Source: Bacteroidales bacterium OttesenSCG-928-B11
GTDB taxonomy: Bacteria; Bacteroidota; Bacteroidia; Bacteroidales; WCHB1-69
DNA length: 42,188 nucleotides
Direction: 5' to 3'
Assembly: GCA_030267125.1 (NCBI GenBank)
Contig: JAJDJJ010000012.1
Coordinates: forward strand, 1-42,188
Below the pieces are notes generated by a model. That model was not told where the DNA came from. It ran no database searches and worked only from the letters and a program-made list of their open reading frames with translations. Below are positions 1-8,966 of the stretch, piece by piece; the stretch's first letter is position 1; the number at the start of each line of letters is the position of its first letter. The position numbers and the translations under genes were made by a program.

Positions 1-53
1 ATCGAGACATGAAAATAATCACTCCTCTATGCGCAAAAAAATCATTTTCAAAG

Positions 54-85
54 TTGTTGCCGTTACAAAAAAAGCTGTATTTTCG
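54..85 (+). promoter_or_regulatory. candidate promoter of the oxidoreductase operon
   Basis: TATTTTCG at 78-85 differs by one base from the Bacteroidota -7 box TAnnTTTG. A TTG at 57-59 lies 18 nt upstream, close to the expected -33 spacing. The leader to the first start at 147 would be about 55 nt. The same variant box appears before the phosphoesterase gene at 4106-4113. Confidence 0.5.
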
Positions 86-146
86 CCCCTGTGATTTTTT
101 AACTATAAATCATTATAAAACAACATAATAACAAAAAAATAGAGTT

Positions 147-368
147 ATGGCATTCAAAGGAACATTAGTAATTGACACTGAGAAATGTAAAGGGTGTGCG
201 GTCTGCATCGAAGGATGTCCGCAAAAAGTCATCGCCCTGTCAAAAAATGTAAATGGAAAAGGTTATAATTACCTTGAAATGATTAACGAGGACGCTTGCA
301 TTGGTTGTGCTAATTGCGCAATTCTTTGTCCCGATGGCGTTATCGAAGTTTACCGAGTTAAAGTTTAA
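147..368 (+). CDS. ferredoxin-type delta subunit of 2-oxoacid:ferredoxin oxidoreductase
   Basis: A 73-residue cytoplasmic protein with two complete [4Fe-4S] motifs: C14, C17, C20, C24 (followed by P25) and C51, C54, C57, C61 (followed by P62). It passes electrons from the TPP-containing core to soluble ferredoxin. The length matches the small delta (KorD/VorC-type) subunit rather than a free ferredoxin, and the alpha, beta and gamma subunits follow on the same strand. The start follows an A-rich leader and leaves the first cysteine at residue 14, as in the family. Family knowledge gives the role. The sequence does not tell whether 2-oxoglutarate or branched-chain 2-oxoacids are the substrate. 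Confidence 0.93.
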   Translation: MAFKGTLVIDTEKCKGCAVCIEGCPQKVIALSKNVNGKGYNYLEMINEDACIGCANCAILCPDGVIEVYRVKV

Positions 369-414
369 TCCGGTATTTTTTATCATTTAAATTAATAACG
401 AAAAAAACAACTAT

Positions 415-1494
415 ATGAAAGAGTTAAAATTAATGAAGGGTAACGAAGCTATCGCAGAAGGCGCCATTCGCTGCGGCGTAGATGGTTATTTTGGCTATCC
501 GATTACCCCACAATCTGAAGTGTTAGAACACCTTATGGCTGAGAAGCCTTATGAAAAAACCGGCATGGTAGTGCTTCAGGCAGAAAGCGAAGTAGCTTCC
601 ATTAATATGGTGTATGGCGGTGCTGCGCTTGGTAAAAAAGTGATGACCTCCTCCTCCAGTCCGGGAGTGAGCCTTATGCAGGAAGGTATTTCCTACATGG
701 CCGGCGCCGAACTTCCGGGGTTAGTAGTGAATGTGGTGCGCGGTGGTCCGGGACTGGGAACTATCCAGCCTTCGCAAGCCGACTATTTTCAAACAGTTAA
801 GGGTGGTGGACACGGCGATTATCGCTTGATCACTCTTGCCCCCGCTTTCGTGCAAGAGATGTACGACTTTGTGGAATTGGCATTCGAGCTGTCTTTCAAA
901 TACCGCAATCCGGCGATGATTCTTTCTGATGGTGTTATCGGTCAGGTGATGGAAAAAGTGGAAGTTGACGATTATAAACCCCGCTGGACCAACGAGTATA
1001 TCAGAGAGAATTTTCCGTGGGCAATGACCGGAAAAACTCCCGACAGACCGCATGTTATCGTGACTTCATTGCAGTTAGAGGCAGCGAAACAAGAGGCTGT
1101 AAACCTTCGTCTGCAAGCAAAATATAAAGTGATAGAAGAGAATGAGGTACGCTATGAGAAAACAATGTGCGACGATGCTGAATATCTGATCGTGGCTTAC
1201 GGCTCTTCTGCACGTATCAGTCAGAAAGCTATTGAATTGGCGCGTGAACAAGGTATCAAAGTGGGATTGCTCCGTCCGATTACCTTGTGGCCGTTCCCAA
1301 GTAAAGCGATCAACGAGATGAGTAAAAATCTCAAGGGTATTCTTTCCGTGGAAATGAGTGCCGGACAAATGGTGGAAGATGTGAGATTGGCAGTGGGTGA
1401 CAATGTGCCTGTTGAACATTTCGGCCGTTTCGGCGGTATCATCCCGTCACCGTCTGAAGTTGTTGAAGCTATAAAAGAAAAAATAATGAAATAA
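415..1494 (+). CDS. vorB: 2-oxoacid:ferredoxin oxidoreductase alpha subunit (VorB-like)
   Basis: A 359-residue protein with the pyrimidine-binding domain of the family at the N-terminus: GYPITPQSE near residue 28, an AESEVAS stretch near 56 and the SSSPG motif near 80. A C-terminal transketolase-type domain (GSSAR near 265, GLLRPITLWPF near 284) follows. With the neighbouring TPP subunit it decarboxylates a 2-oxoacid oxidatively to an acyl-CoA and reduces ferredoxin. The length is that of the stand-alone alpha subunit of four-subunit enzymes. It lies 46 nt after the delta subunit. The name VorB (3-methyl-2-oxobutanoate) is the usual annotation in this phylum; 2-oxoglutarate (KorA) remains possible. 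Confidence 0.93.
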   Translation: MKELKLMKGNEAIAEGAIRCGVDGYFGYPITPQSEVLEHLMAEKPYEKTGMVVLQAESEVASINMVYGGAALGKKVMTSSSSPGVSLMQEGISYMAGAELPGLVVNVVRGGPGLGTIQPSQADYFQTVKGGGHGDYRLITLAPAFVQEMYDFVELAFELSFKYRNPAMILSDGVIGQVMEKVEVDDYKPRWTNEYIRENFPWAMTGKTPDRPHVIVTSLQLEAAKQEAVNLRLQAKYKVIEENEVRYEKTMCDDAEYLIVAYGSSARISQKAIELAREQGIKVGLLRPITLWPFPSKAINEMSKNLKGILSVEMSAGQMVEDVRLAVGDNVPVEHFGRFGGIIPSPSEVVEAIKEKIMK

Positions 1495-1620
1495 GCGGAT
1501 GTGTCCGGCTTACATAAATATAGTAAAAGTATGAATCTAGCATGACGAAAATCTTCATCCAAACGAATGATCATTCTTCATGCAAGCTGCATACGACTTT
1601 AAAATTTAAAATATAATCGT
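1495..1620 (+). other. 126-nt intercistronic gap with an imperfect inverted repeat
   Basis: The space between the alpha and beta subunit genes is unusually long for this operon (the other gaps are 46 and 25 nt). It holds no open frame of note. It contains 10-nt arms at 1540-1549 and 1574-1583 that pair except at one position, with a 24-nt loop, followed by an A/T-rich run before the beta start. There is no TAnnTTTG box. It could be an RNA processing or stability element, or a remnant of a lost sequence; I cannot distinguish these. Confidence 0.4.
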
Positions 1621-2388
1621 ATGAAAAGAGAAGATATAGTAAAACCCGAAAACTTAGTATATAGACGCACTCCGGTTTTGACTGATAATGTGATGCATTA
1701 TTGCCCGGGTTGCGGACACGGTCTTATCCACCGTCTGATTGCAGAGGTAATTGAAGAGATGGGCATTCAGGATAATACTTTAGCGGTGGCACCGGTGGGA
1801 TGCTCCGTGTTAGCTTACAACTATTTCGATGTGGATTGCGTTGAGGCCGCTCACGGTAGAGCTCCCGCACTGGCAACCGCAATGAAAAGATTACGCCCCG
1901 ACCAATTCGTATTCTCCTATCAAGGTGACGGCGACTTGGCAGCGATCGGCACGGCGGAAACTATCCACGCTTGCAATCGCGGCGAAAATATCGTAATGAT
2001 TTTCGTAAATAATGGAATCTACGGGATGACCGGTGGGCAAATGGCACCGACGACTCTCGAAGGCATGAAAACGGCAACCAGCCCTTATGGACGTGATATC
2101 GAACTGATGGGAAATCCTTTGAAAATCACTGAATTGGTGGCTCAATTACCCGGAACATATTACGTTACCCGCCAAGCGGTTTACACACCGGCACTGGTAC
2201 GCAAATGTAAAAAAGCAATCCGCACTGCATTTGAAAACCAAAAATTGAACAAAGGAGTTAGCTTTATCGAAGTGGTCTCTAATTGCAACTCCGGTTGGAA
2301 GCTGACACCGGTGAAATCCAATGAGTGGTTGGAACAAAACATGCTGCCCAAATATCCATTGGGAGATATTAAAGTTCCTGAAAAATAA
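1621..2388 (+). CDS. 2-oxoacid:ferredoxin oxidoreductase beta subunit (TPP-binding)
   Basis: A 255-residue TPP-binding subunit. CPGCGHG is at residues 28-34, the TPP/Mg2+ motif begins with GDGD at 102-105, and the NNGIYGMTGGQ stretch near 135 completes the cofactor site. It binds thiamine diphosphate and forms the active site with the alpha subunit. The length and motifs match KorB/VorA-type beta subunits. Cysteines beyond the CPGC pair occur at residues 61 and 73, but no separate ferredoxin domain is present, which agrees with the separate delta subunit. The start at 1621 directly precedes the conserved N-terminal region. Confidence 0.94.
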   Translation: MKREDIVKPENLVYRRTPVLTDNVMHYCPGCGHGLIHRLIAEVIEEMGIQDNTLAVAPVGCSVLAYNYFDVDCVEAAHGRAPALATAMKRLRPDQFVFSYQGDGDLAAIGTAETIHACNRGENIVMIFVNNGIYGMTGGQMAPTTLEGMKTATSPYGRDIELMGNPLKITELVAQLPGTYYVTRQAVYTPALVRKCKKAIRTAFENQKLNKGVSFIEVVSNCNSGWKLTPVKSNEWLEQNMLPKYPLGDIKVPEK

Positions 2389-2413
2389 TGAATAACCTTT
2401 AAAATTAAAAAAC

Positions 2414-2968
2414 ATGACAGAAGAAATCATTATAGCCGGATTTGGCGGACAAGGTGTACTTTCAATGGGTAAAATCCTTGCTTACTCCGGAGTTATGCAA
2501 AATAAAGAAGTTAGCTGGATGCCTTCCTACGGCCCCGAAATGCGTGGAGGTACTTCCAATGTAACCGTGATCATCAGCGACGAGCGTATCAGCTCACCGA
2601 CATTAAACCAATATGACACGGCCATCATCTTGAACCAACAATCGTTGGACAAATTCGAGAGTACGGTGAAACCCGGAGGATTGTTGATCTATGACCCCAA
2701 CGGTATCACACACCACCCAACCCGCAAAGACATCAATATCTATCAAGTAGCGGGCACGGACAAAGCATCGGAACTCGGAAACGCTAAATTTTTCAATATG
2801 ATCATTTTAGGCGGATTTTTGAGTATAAAACCGATCGTGAACTCTGAATTTATCGAAAAAGGGCTTCAAAAATCATTACCCGAACGCCATCACGGTCTTA
2901 TTCCCGAAAATCTCAAAGCTATCGAGATCGGAAAAGAGATTGTGAAGCCGATAAATGTATTGAAATAA
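2414..2968 (+). CDS. 2-oxoacid:ferredoxin oxidoreductase gamma subunit
   Basis: A 184-residue protein with the gamma-subunit hallmarks: GFGGQGVLSMG at residues 8-18, and SYGPEMRGGTSN near residue 38, which contributes to coenzyme A and subunit contacts. It completes the delta-alpha-beta-gamma set in the order common in Bacteroidota. It begins 25 nt after the beta subunit and is the last gene of the operon. A strong hairpin terminator lies about 43 nt downstream. Confidence 0.93.
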   Translation: MTEEIIIAGFGGQGVLSMGKILAYSGVMQNKEVSWMPSYGPEMRGGTSNVTVIISDERISSPTLNQYDTAIILNQQSLDKFESTVKPGGLLIYDPNGITHHPTRKDINIYQVAGTDKASELGNAKFFNMIILGGFLSIKPIVNSEFIEKGLQKSLPERHHGLIPENLKAIEIGKEIVKPINVLK

Positions 2969-3010
2969 AACACCCAATAGGTTAGTTGAAACTGACTGTA
3001 TTGAACAAAA

Positions 3011-3050
3011 AAAAAGACTCAATAGGTGGAAATGCCTGTTGAGTCTTTTT
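3011..3050. terminator. bidirectional rho-independent terminator
   Basis: Arms 3016-3026 and 3035-3045 form an 11-bp stem with one G-U type pair and an 8-nt loop. An A-tract before the stem and a T-tract after it allow it to end transcripts from both sides. It sits between two convergent genes, the gamma subunit and the phosphoesterase. Confidence 0.88.
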
Positions 3051-3067
3051 CGATTCAAGTATTTTCG

Positions 3068-4063
3068 TTACTTGAAATCCGCAGGATAATTTACTTTATA
3101 CAACACTTCTCCTTCCGATGTGCGAATCCAAGTGTCGAATGTTCGTTCGTTTTCTTTGAGGATGATTACGCGGGCACCGTACCCAATGTGGTTGTAGATA
3201 TTATTGCAACCGGAAAAACGACTGTAAGCCAAGGCGATGCCACGCAATACGCCAATGTAATCATTGTCGTGTTCGTGACCGACAAAAACACCCATCACAT
3301 CGCCCTTTTCTTGCATGGCAGTAAACATGCCGGAGTTCAATGCGCCCGGGCACTCTTTCTCGCCGCGCGTGCCATACACTTTGTAGTTTTTGGTAGTGTC
3401 GAATAACATCTCAAATTCATTTAGTGGGATATGGAAGAAAGCCAAGGCAGGGTAGGGGTTGCCGCCATTCTCTTTCGTAAAATCCTCGCTCATATTGCGA
3501 TACCAAGCAATTTGATCAAAACCGAACCAACCGTATCCATTAATTCCGGCGATCGTGCTATAGGCATTAGAATCCATGAAGTAAAGAATATGCGATTTTT
3601 TGCCGGCGCGAGTTAACAGCGGGATGGTGTAGTTGCCCGCACCTTTCAACTCCTCCGGTCCCATTTGCGTCAGAGAATACGGTTGCTTTTCAAGATAGGA
3701 GATAATCTCTCTGCGACTCCAGTTATGCTCGTCATCATGATTGCCCAATACCACTGCCCACGGAATCTTTCGGTCTATTACCGGCTTAAGGACGATATCC
3801 CAACACTCCTGTTGTTTTTTGCTGGTGATAATATCGCCCGTAAATACGACAAAATCAGGTTGCTCAATATCCAAAAGATAACTCATTCGCTGGATGGCAG
3901 AATCTGAAGTCGTTCTTCCATATACATAATGAATATCTGTGATTTGCAGAATTTTAAATTCATTATTTGTGTTGAAATGTAAGACGGGATCGATTTTATT
4001 TTGCGCGTTGACATAAGTAAAAGCTAAAATAAATGCTAAAAAGAATAGTTTTTTAATTTTCAT
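3068..4063 (-). CDS. secreted calcineurin-like metallophosphoesterase
   Basis: The chosen start at 4063 gives 331 residues with a signal peptide (hydrophobic residues 6-18, likely cut after the AQ near 21). A longer reading from a TTG at 4093 would put hydrophilic residues ahead of the signal and overlap the leader. The metal-binding motifs are in order: D43-I-H45, G76-D77, GNHD at 107-110, a histidine in FFHIP, and GHEHD near 265. The family cleaves phosphomono- or diesters with two metal ions; the arrangement resembles Dcr2/purple acid phosphatase-like members. The substrate is unknown. It is transcribed alone, divergent from the GH3 gene, so both may act outside the cytoplasmic membrane. 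Confidence 0.9.
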   Translation of the reverse strand: MKIKKLFFLAFILAFTYVNAQNKIDPVLHFNTNNEFKILQITDIHYVYGRTTSDSAIQRMSYLLDIEQPDFVVFTGDIITSKKQQECWDIVLKPVIDRKIPWAVVLGNHDDEHNWSRREIISYLEKQPYSLTQMGPEELKGAGNYTIPLLTRAGKKSHILYFMDSNAYSTIAGINGYGWFGFDQIAWYRNMSEDFTKENGGNPYPALAFFHIPLNEFEMLFDTTKNYKVYGTRGEKECPGALNSGMFTAMQEKGDVMGVFVGHEHDNDYIGVLRGIALAYSRFSGCNNIYNHIGYGARVIILKENERTFDTWIRTSEGEVLYKVNYPADFK

Positions 4064-4105
4064 AAATGATAAATGATTTAGTGCGAAATTCAAATAAAAC
4101 TTTCG

Positions 4106-4113
4106 CGAAAATA
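4106..4113 (-). promoter_or_regulatory. candidate -7 box of the phosphoesterase gene
   Basis: TATTTTCG on the minus strand, one base off TAnnTTTG and identical to the box before the oxidoreductase operon. It lies 42 nt upstream of the start at 4063. Confidence 0.4.
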
Positions 4114-4179
4114 GAAAAATTGACGAATGGATAGGAGGGGATTTTTTCCTTTGTGTCTCTTTTGTCCCAAATCATTTCT

Positions 4180-4187
4180 TACATTTG
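4180..4187 (+). promoter_or_regulatory. -7 box of the GH3 gene
   Basis: TACATTTG matches TAnnTTTG exactly. The box ends 18 nt before the ATG at 4206. Its TTG (4185-4187) is in frame with the gene and could be miscalled as a start codon. Confidence 0.75.
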
Positions 4188-4205
4188 CGCGTTAAAATTT
4201 CCGAT

Positions 4206-6530
4206 ATGACAAAACGACTTTTCTTCTTCGCCATTTGCCTCCTTTTTTTCGTTTCCACTATCCAAGCCCAAACTCCCGACTATAAAAATCCCGCATTGAA
4301 TGCCGAGGATCGTGCTACGCATTTGCTGGGATTGATGACATTGGAAGAGAAAGTGGGGCAGCTCCTTTGCCCGTTAGGGTGGGAGATGTATGAAAAACGC
4401 GGGGATAGTGTTTATTGCTCACAATTATTCAAGGATGAATTGGCGCGGCACTATACGGGCATGTTTTGGGCGGTCTATCGTGCCGATCCGTGGACTCGAA
4501 AAACATTGGAGACCGGACTGAATCCCCGCTTAGCAGCTGAAGCAAGCAATGCTCTGCAACGTTATGCTTTGGGGGAAAGTCGTTTGGGGATTCCTGTTTT
4601 CATTGCCGAAGAAGCGCCCCACGGGCACATGGCTATCGGAACAACAGTCTTTCCTACGGGAATAGGACAGGCAGCCACTTGGAATCCAGCGCTATTGGAG
4701 CGAATGGGGGAGGTGATAGCTATGGAGGTCAGGTTGCAAGGTGCGCATATCAGCTATGGCCCGGTGCTTGATCTTTCCCGAGATCCGAGATGGTCGCGCG
4801 TGGAGGAGAGTTACGGTGAAGATCCGGTGCTGAGTGGCAAGTTGGCGGCAGCAATCGTAAAAGGAACGGGAGGAGGTGATATCTCAGCCCCATACGCTAC
4901 CATTGTTACGTTGAAACACTTCATTGCTTACGGAATAGCTGAAGGAGGACATAACGGCAATGCCACACACATCGGATTGCGTGAAATTCACGAGAATTTT
5001 CTGCCTCCTTTTAAATCTGCCATTGATGCCGGTGCGCTTTCTGTGATGACCGCCTATAATTCTTTAGATGGCATCCCGTGTACCTCTCATAATTATTTCT
5101 TGACAAAAGTATTGAAGAGTGATTGGGATTTTAAAGGATTTTCGGTTTCTGACTTATACAGCATTGACGGAATCCATACCAGCCATTTTGTGGCGAAAAA
5201 TATCAAAGATGCGGCTGTCATGTCGATGACCGCAGGTTTGGATGCCGATTTGGGTGGAAATGCTTATAAACAATTGATTACGGCAGTTAAAAGCAATGAA
5301 ATACCTGAAAATGTGATCAATCCGGCAGTCCATCGAATCTTGAAAATGAAGTTCGAGATGGGGCTTTTTGATAATCCTTACGTTGATCCTACCCGGGCAG
5401 AACAGATTGTGCGTTCTCAGGATCATGTCGCCGTGAGCAACCAAGTGGCCAAAGAGTCGGTTGTTTTGTTGGAAAACAACGGTATTTTACCATTGTCTCT
5501 CGACACTAAGATTGCTCTTGTCGGACCAAATGCAGATAATGTTTATAACCAACTGGGCGACTACACTGCTCCGCAATCGGATGATAATGTGATTACAGCG
5601 CTGAAAGGGATTTTGGCACAAGTTTCACCGAAACAAGTACGTTATGTAAAAGGTTGCGCTATTCGCGACACGACCGAAACCGATATTGGTAAAGCTGTGG
5701 AAGCAGCGCAATGGGCCGATGTGGTTGTTGCCGTGGTTGGCGGATCCAGTGCGCGCGATTTCAAGACATCGTATCAAGAGACGGGTGCCGCTGTGGTCAG
5801 CAAAGTGCAAGTCAGCGACATGGAATCAGGTGAAGGATTTGACCGTGCCACATTAGATCTGATGGGAGATCAGTTGGATTTATTAAAGGCGCTGAAAGCA
5901 ACCGGGAAACCGATTGTGGTAATCTATATACAAGGCCGTCCCCTAAATATGAACTGGGCGGCGGAGCATGCTGATGCGCTCCTTACAGCTTGGTATCCGG
6001 GGCAAGAGGGAGGCAATGCCATCGCAGACATTCTTTTTGGGAACTACAATCCCGCCGGCCGTCTGCCGATCTCCGTGCCGCGCGATGTGGGTCAGTTGCC
6101 TGTTTACTACAATAAGAAAAATCCGCGCGGCCACGATTACGTGGAAATGAACGCCATGCCGCTCTATGAGTTTGGCTATGGATTGAGTTACACCACTTTC
6201 GAATACAGCGATTTGAAAATGGATAGGGGGGCTTCGCTGGAAGTTACTTGTACAATCACCAATACGGGTAAGGTTGATGGCGACGAAGTGGTGCAATTGT
6301 ATGTGAAAGACCATTATGCTTCTGTGGTTCGTCCTGTCAAACAACTACGCGCATTTAAACGCATCCACCTCAAAAGCGGCGAATCAATGACCGTAACCTT
6401 TTCTTTAACGGACGATGATTTCAGTTTGATTGACAATAATTTGCAAAGTGTCATCGAGCCAGGTGACTTCACAATTATGATTGGCGCCTCTTCGGAGGAT
6501 ATTCGCTTGGAGAGGACGATCTCGTTGTAA
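4206..6530 (+). CDS. secreted glycoside hydrolase family 3 (beta-glucosidase/xylosidase-like)
   Basis: A 774-residue exported enzyme. The start at 4206 gives a clean signal peptide ending near AQ at residue 22; the upstream in-frame TTG is inside the promoter. The GH3 barrel follows, with the family stretch SRDPRWSRVEESYGEDP near residue 197 and the presumed nucleophile Asp316 in GFSVSDL. The alpha/beta sandwich domain spans roughly residues 410-640 and a fibronectin III-like domain closes the protein, ending near DFTIMIGASS. This is the BglX-type layout. GH3 enzymes remove glucose, xylose or similar sugars from non-reducing ends. No SusC/SusD pair is next to it, so a dedicated polysaccharide locus is not indicated. 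Confidence 0.93.
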   Translation: MTKRLFFFAICLLFFVSTIQAQTPDYKNPALNAEDRATHLLGLMTLEEKVGQLLCPLGWEMYEKRGDSVYCSQLFKDELARHYTGMFWAVYRADPWTRKTLETGLNPRLAAEASNALQRYALGESRLGIPVFIAEEAPHGHMAIGTTVFPTGIGQAATWNPALLERMGEVIAMEVRLQGAHISYGPVLDLSRDPRWSRVEESYGEDPVLSGKLAAAIVKGTGGGDISAPYATIVTLKHFIAYGIAEGGHNGNATHIGLREIHENFLPPFKSAIDAGALSVMTAYNSLDGIPCTSHNYFLTKVLKSDWDFKGFSVSDLYSIDGIHTSHFVAKNIKDAAVMSMTAGLDADLGGNAYKQLITAVKSNEIPENVINPAVHRILKMKFEMGLFDNPYVDPTRAEQIVRSQDHVAVSNQVAKESVVLLENNGILPLSLDTKIALVGPNADNVYNQLGDYTAPQSDDNVITALKGILAQVSPKQVRYVKGCAIRDTTETDIGKAVEAAQWADVVVAVVGGSSARDFKTSYQETGAAVVSKVQVSDMESGEGFDRATLDLMGDQLDLLKALKATGKPIVVIYIQGRPLNMNWAAEHADALLTAWYPGQEGGNAIADILFGNYNPAGRLPISVPRDVGQLPVYYNKKNPRGHDYVEMNAMPLYEFGYGLSYTTFEYSDLKMDRGASLEVTCTITNTGKVDGDEVVQLYVKDHYASVVRPVKQLRAFKRIHLKSGESMTVTFSLTDDDFSLIDNNLQSVIEPGDFTIMIGASSEDIRLERTISL

Positions 6531-6570
6531 GTTTTAAAAATCAATATCGCAGTAATCATTGAATTTTTTC

Positions 6571-6578
6571 TATTTTTG
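6571..6578 (+). promoter_or_regulatory. -7 box of the small membrane protein gene
   Basis: TATTTTTG matches TAnnTTTG. It ends exactly 18 nt before the ATG at 6597. The in-frame TTG at 6576 belongs to the box and is not a start. Confidence 0.72.
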
Positions 6579-6596
6579 CTGCTTAAAGTAAATGAC

Positions 6597-7295
6597 ATGA
6601 AGAAAAGCGACATTTTAGTAATCTGTTTAGTAATTATCCTTTTAGCCCCATTTTTTATTTTCAATTCTGTCTACGATGCCTACTCGACGTTCAACGCTAA
6701 TAATCCGTTGATTATGGCATTCATCAAATTTGCCATATTGGCAACGTTCGGGGAGATGCTGGGTTTGCGGATCAAGACAGGACATTACAATCAAAAAGGT
6801 TTCGGTATTGCGCCGCGATGCGTAGTTTGGGGGTTTTTCGGAATGTGGATCGCTATCGGGATGGGCGTTTTCAGCCGCGGGATTCCAATGTATCTGGATC
6901 AGTTTAGCCCGTTTGCGGGTATTGTCGCCAGCATGGGTGGTCCGCTTTCAGTCATGAAAATCTGCGGTGCTTTTTTTATCAGTTTGATGATGAACACCTC
7001 TTTTGCTCCGGTTTTTATGACTGCACATAAAATTTCCGACACGCATATTCTCAACAATGGCGGTAAATTTAGCGCATTACTAAAACCGATACCCGTAAAG
7101 AAAATAATTTCCAGCCTCAATTGGGAGGTGCAATGGGGTTTCGTCTTCAAAAAAACAATCCCGTTCTTTTGGATTCCCGCCCACACCATTACTTTTCTTC
7201 TTCCGCAAGAGATGCAAGTACTTTTTGCCGCCCTTTGTAGTGTAGTGCTCGGTCTTTTCATGTCGATCGCTTCGCTGAAAGGGAAACGATCGTAA
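6597..7295 (+). CDS. integral membrane protein of unknown function (weakly Mpv17-like)
   Basis: A 232-residue protein with about four hydrophobic segments: residues 6-22, a stretch near 40-52, one near 80-93, one near 125-142, and a C-terminal pair near 195-225. The part WEVQWGFVFKKTIPFFWIP near residue 178 recalls the W...FF..P pattern of Mpv17/PMP22 proteins, but the match is weak and I do not assign function from it. The start at 6597 is preferred over the in-frame TTG at 6576, which lies in the promoter. It is a single-gene unit after the GH3 gene, convergent with the HEAT-like gene. Confidence 0.8.
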   Translation: MKKSDILVICLVIILLAPFFIFNSVYDAYSTFNANNPLIMAFIKFAILATFGEMLGLRIKTGHYNQKGFGIAPRCVVWGFFGMWIAIGMGVFSRGIPMYLDQFSPFAGIVASMGGPLSVMKICGAFFISLMMNTSFAPVFMTAHKISDTHILNNGGKFSALLKPIPVKKIISSLNWEVQWGFVFKKTIPFFWIPAHTITFLLPQEMQVLFAALCSVVLGLFMSIASLKGKRS

Positions 7296-7344
7296 CGACT
7301 CATCCTTGTCTTATTTTCGCTATCGATTTGACGTCTTTCGTTAA

Positions 7345-8955
7345 TCACCGTTTTATTTCATGGTTCACGCGTCCTACGGCTTCTTCCGCTTTCTCGATCG
7401 CTTTCTCTAAGCAATCCCTATCGAGATCGTTTTCAGCGTAGCCGTATTGAAGCAGATTCATCAGGAAGATGACGTCTTTGGACTCGGCATATTTGGCCAA
7501 ATAATTAATGAGGTAACCTAACGGTTGGCTTCCCGCACAAGTTTCGGAGTCAAATAAGGCGTAGTAGTTCTTTGAATAAAAGGCAACTTCACACTGGTAG
7601 TTCTGTTGCATGTATTCAGGTAGTATTTGAACCAAGAGTTCTACGCCAAATTCTTCATCCAAAATATAAGTCGGGAGATAATACACTAAGTCGTAATTGC
7701 TGTTAATCTCAGCCCAAACACTCCAGCGACCTTCCGGCAGGAAGTCGGGTCGTACATCTTTGAGTATAGTAAGCAAGGAGTCCTCTTTCAATTTCTTCTC
7801 TCTGAACATGTTGGGATTATTGCGAAACGATGAGTTGATGCCGTTGAAATGAGTCATGAAATTGTAAAGATAGGGTTGCAAGTTCCACATATCCGGCAAT
7901 TCTTCCATAACCTTCATGTATGCGACACCCCAATCTTCTGTGCCTATTCCAAAATTGTCTCGGTCTACACTTTTAAAAAATTCTGTAGCACTCCGGTGGA
8001 GATAGTTGTTCATTTCAATCGAAGCGAAATGCGCCAAACCATCTGTTGTTGAAATCAGATAGGTGCGATTAGGATTTTGGTTTCTATCCGTTTTTTCGAG
8101 ATAATCTTTCATAACCGGTATAATCTCTTTCACTTCATTTTCGACGAATGCAGAGAAAATACATCTTGCGGTGAATTCATATTCATACGCTGTGTTTTCC
8201 GGTTGCAGCAATGGGGATAGCAACGGGAGAACCATTGCCGCTTCGTCTCGGGCAATTTGCTTTGCTGCCACCTTTTTCATTTCCGGATAAAAATCACCAC
8301 TTAGAACATCTAGCAAAATTTTCCGAGATGCATCATTCTGGATGTTTCCGACAATATACAATGCGGCTATCGACACTTGTTCTTCATTGTTTTGCAGCAA
8401 TGTCTTATAATCATCGGAGAAACCCGCATAATTGAGATAATATAATCGCATAAAGTTTTCCGTAGCCTCTTGTAGGGGAGCGCCGATTTTTACCAGATCT
8501 AACAGATGATCGATGTAATCCAAATGTAAATCACCATCATAATAAACCTTGAGAAATTCCGACAATGCATTTGACGGATGCGCATACGCTTTTCCCTCCG
8601 GAAGCAAATTGTAGAATACATTTCCATTTAGAATCGGCAAACTGGCATTTTCGGGCAAACGGTAGCTCTTCTTCTCCACACCTTCTCGCAGGAATAAGAA
8701 GTATTCGTCGCCCGTTTTAAAAACAGTCTCATTGTCGTTATTCGTGAACTGCATGTTTTTCTTGGGTTTAACTTTCCCTGCAAAGGCTTCCGTAACAGTC
8801 GCGAGCACTGTTTCTCCGTTCACACTCGCAACCTTCGCCCGAACTACGACCTTCGATTCTTCCAGATTTTTCTTCCAACAAAACGATTCCTGTGCGGAAA
8901 GAAGAGGAACGAATAATACTAATAATCCAAAGATGAGTAATGATTTATATTTCAT
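7345..8955 (-). CDS. exported HEAT-like repeat protein of unknown function
   Basis: A 536-residue protein with an N-terminal signal peptide (hydrophobic residues 5-19, ending SAQ). Residues 25-95 look like a small beta domain (ATVTEAFAGKVKPKK, GDEYFLFL). Around residues 185-290 alternating helices such as VSIAALYIVGNI and VAAKQIARDEAAMVLPLL suggest HEAT-like repeats. The rest is not recognised. It is the third gene of the aroC operon, starting only 11 nt after the PorE-like gene ends, so it probably serves in the same envelope process. No lipobox cysteine follows the signal peptide. Confidence 0.82.
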   Translation of the reverse strand: MKYKSLLIFGLLVLFVPLLSAQESFCWKKNLEESKVVVRAKVASVNGETVLATVTEAFAGKVKPKKNMQFTNNDNETVFKTGDEYFLFLREGVEKKSYRLPENASLPILNGNVFYNLLPEGKAYAHPSNALSEFLKVYYDGDLHLDYIDHLLDLVKIGAPLQEATENFMRLYYLNYAGFSDDYKTLLQNNEEQVSIAALYIVGNIQNDASRKILLDVLSGDFYPEMKKVAAKQIARDEAAMVLPLLSPLLQPENTAYEYEFTARCIFSAFVENEVKEIIPVMKDYLEKTDRNQNPNRTYLISTTDGLAHFASIEMNNYLHRSATEFFKSVDRDNFGIGTEDWGVAYMKVMEELPDMWNLQPYLYNFMTHFNGINSSFRNNPNMFREKKLKEDSLLTILKDVRPDFLPEGRWSVWAEINSNYDLVYYLPTYILDEEFGVELLVQILPEYMQQNYQCEVAFYSKNYYALFDSETCAGSQPLGYLINYLAKYAESKDVIFLMNLLQYGYAENDLDRDCLEKAIEKAEEAVGRVNHEIKR

Positions 8956-8966
8956 GTTTTAATCTA

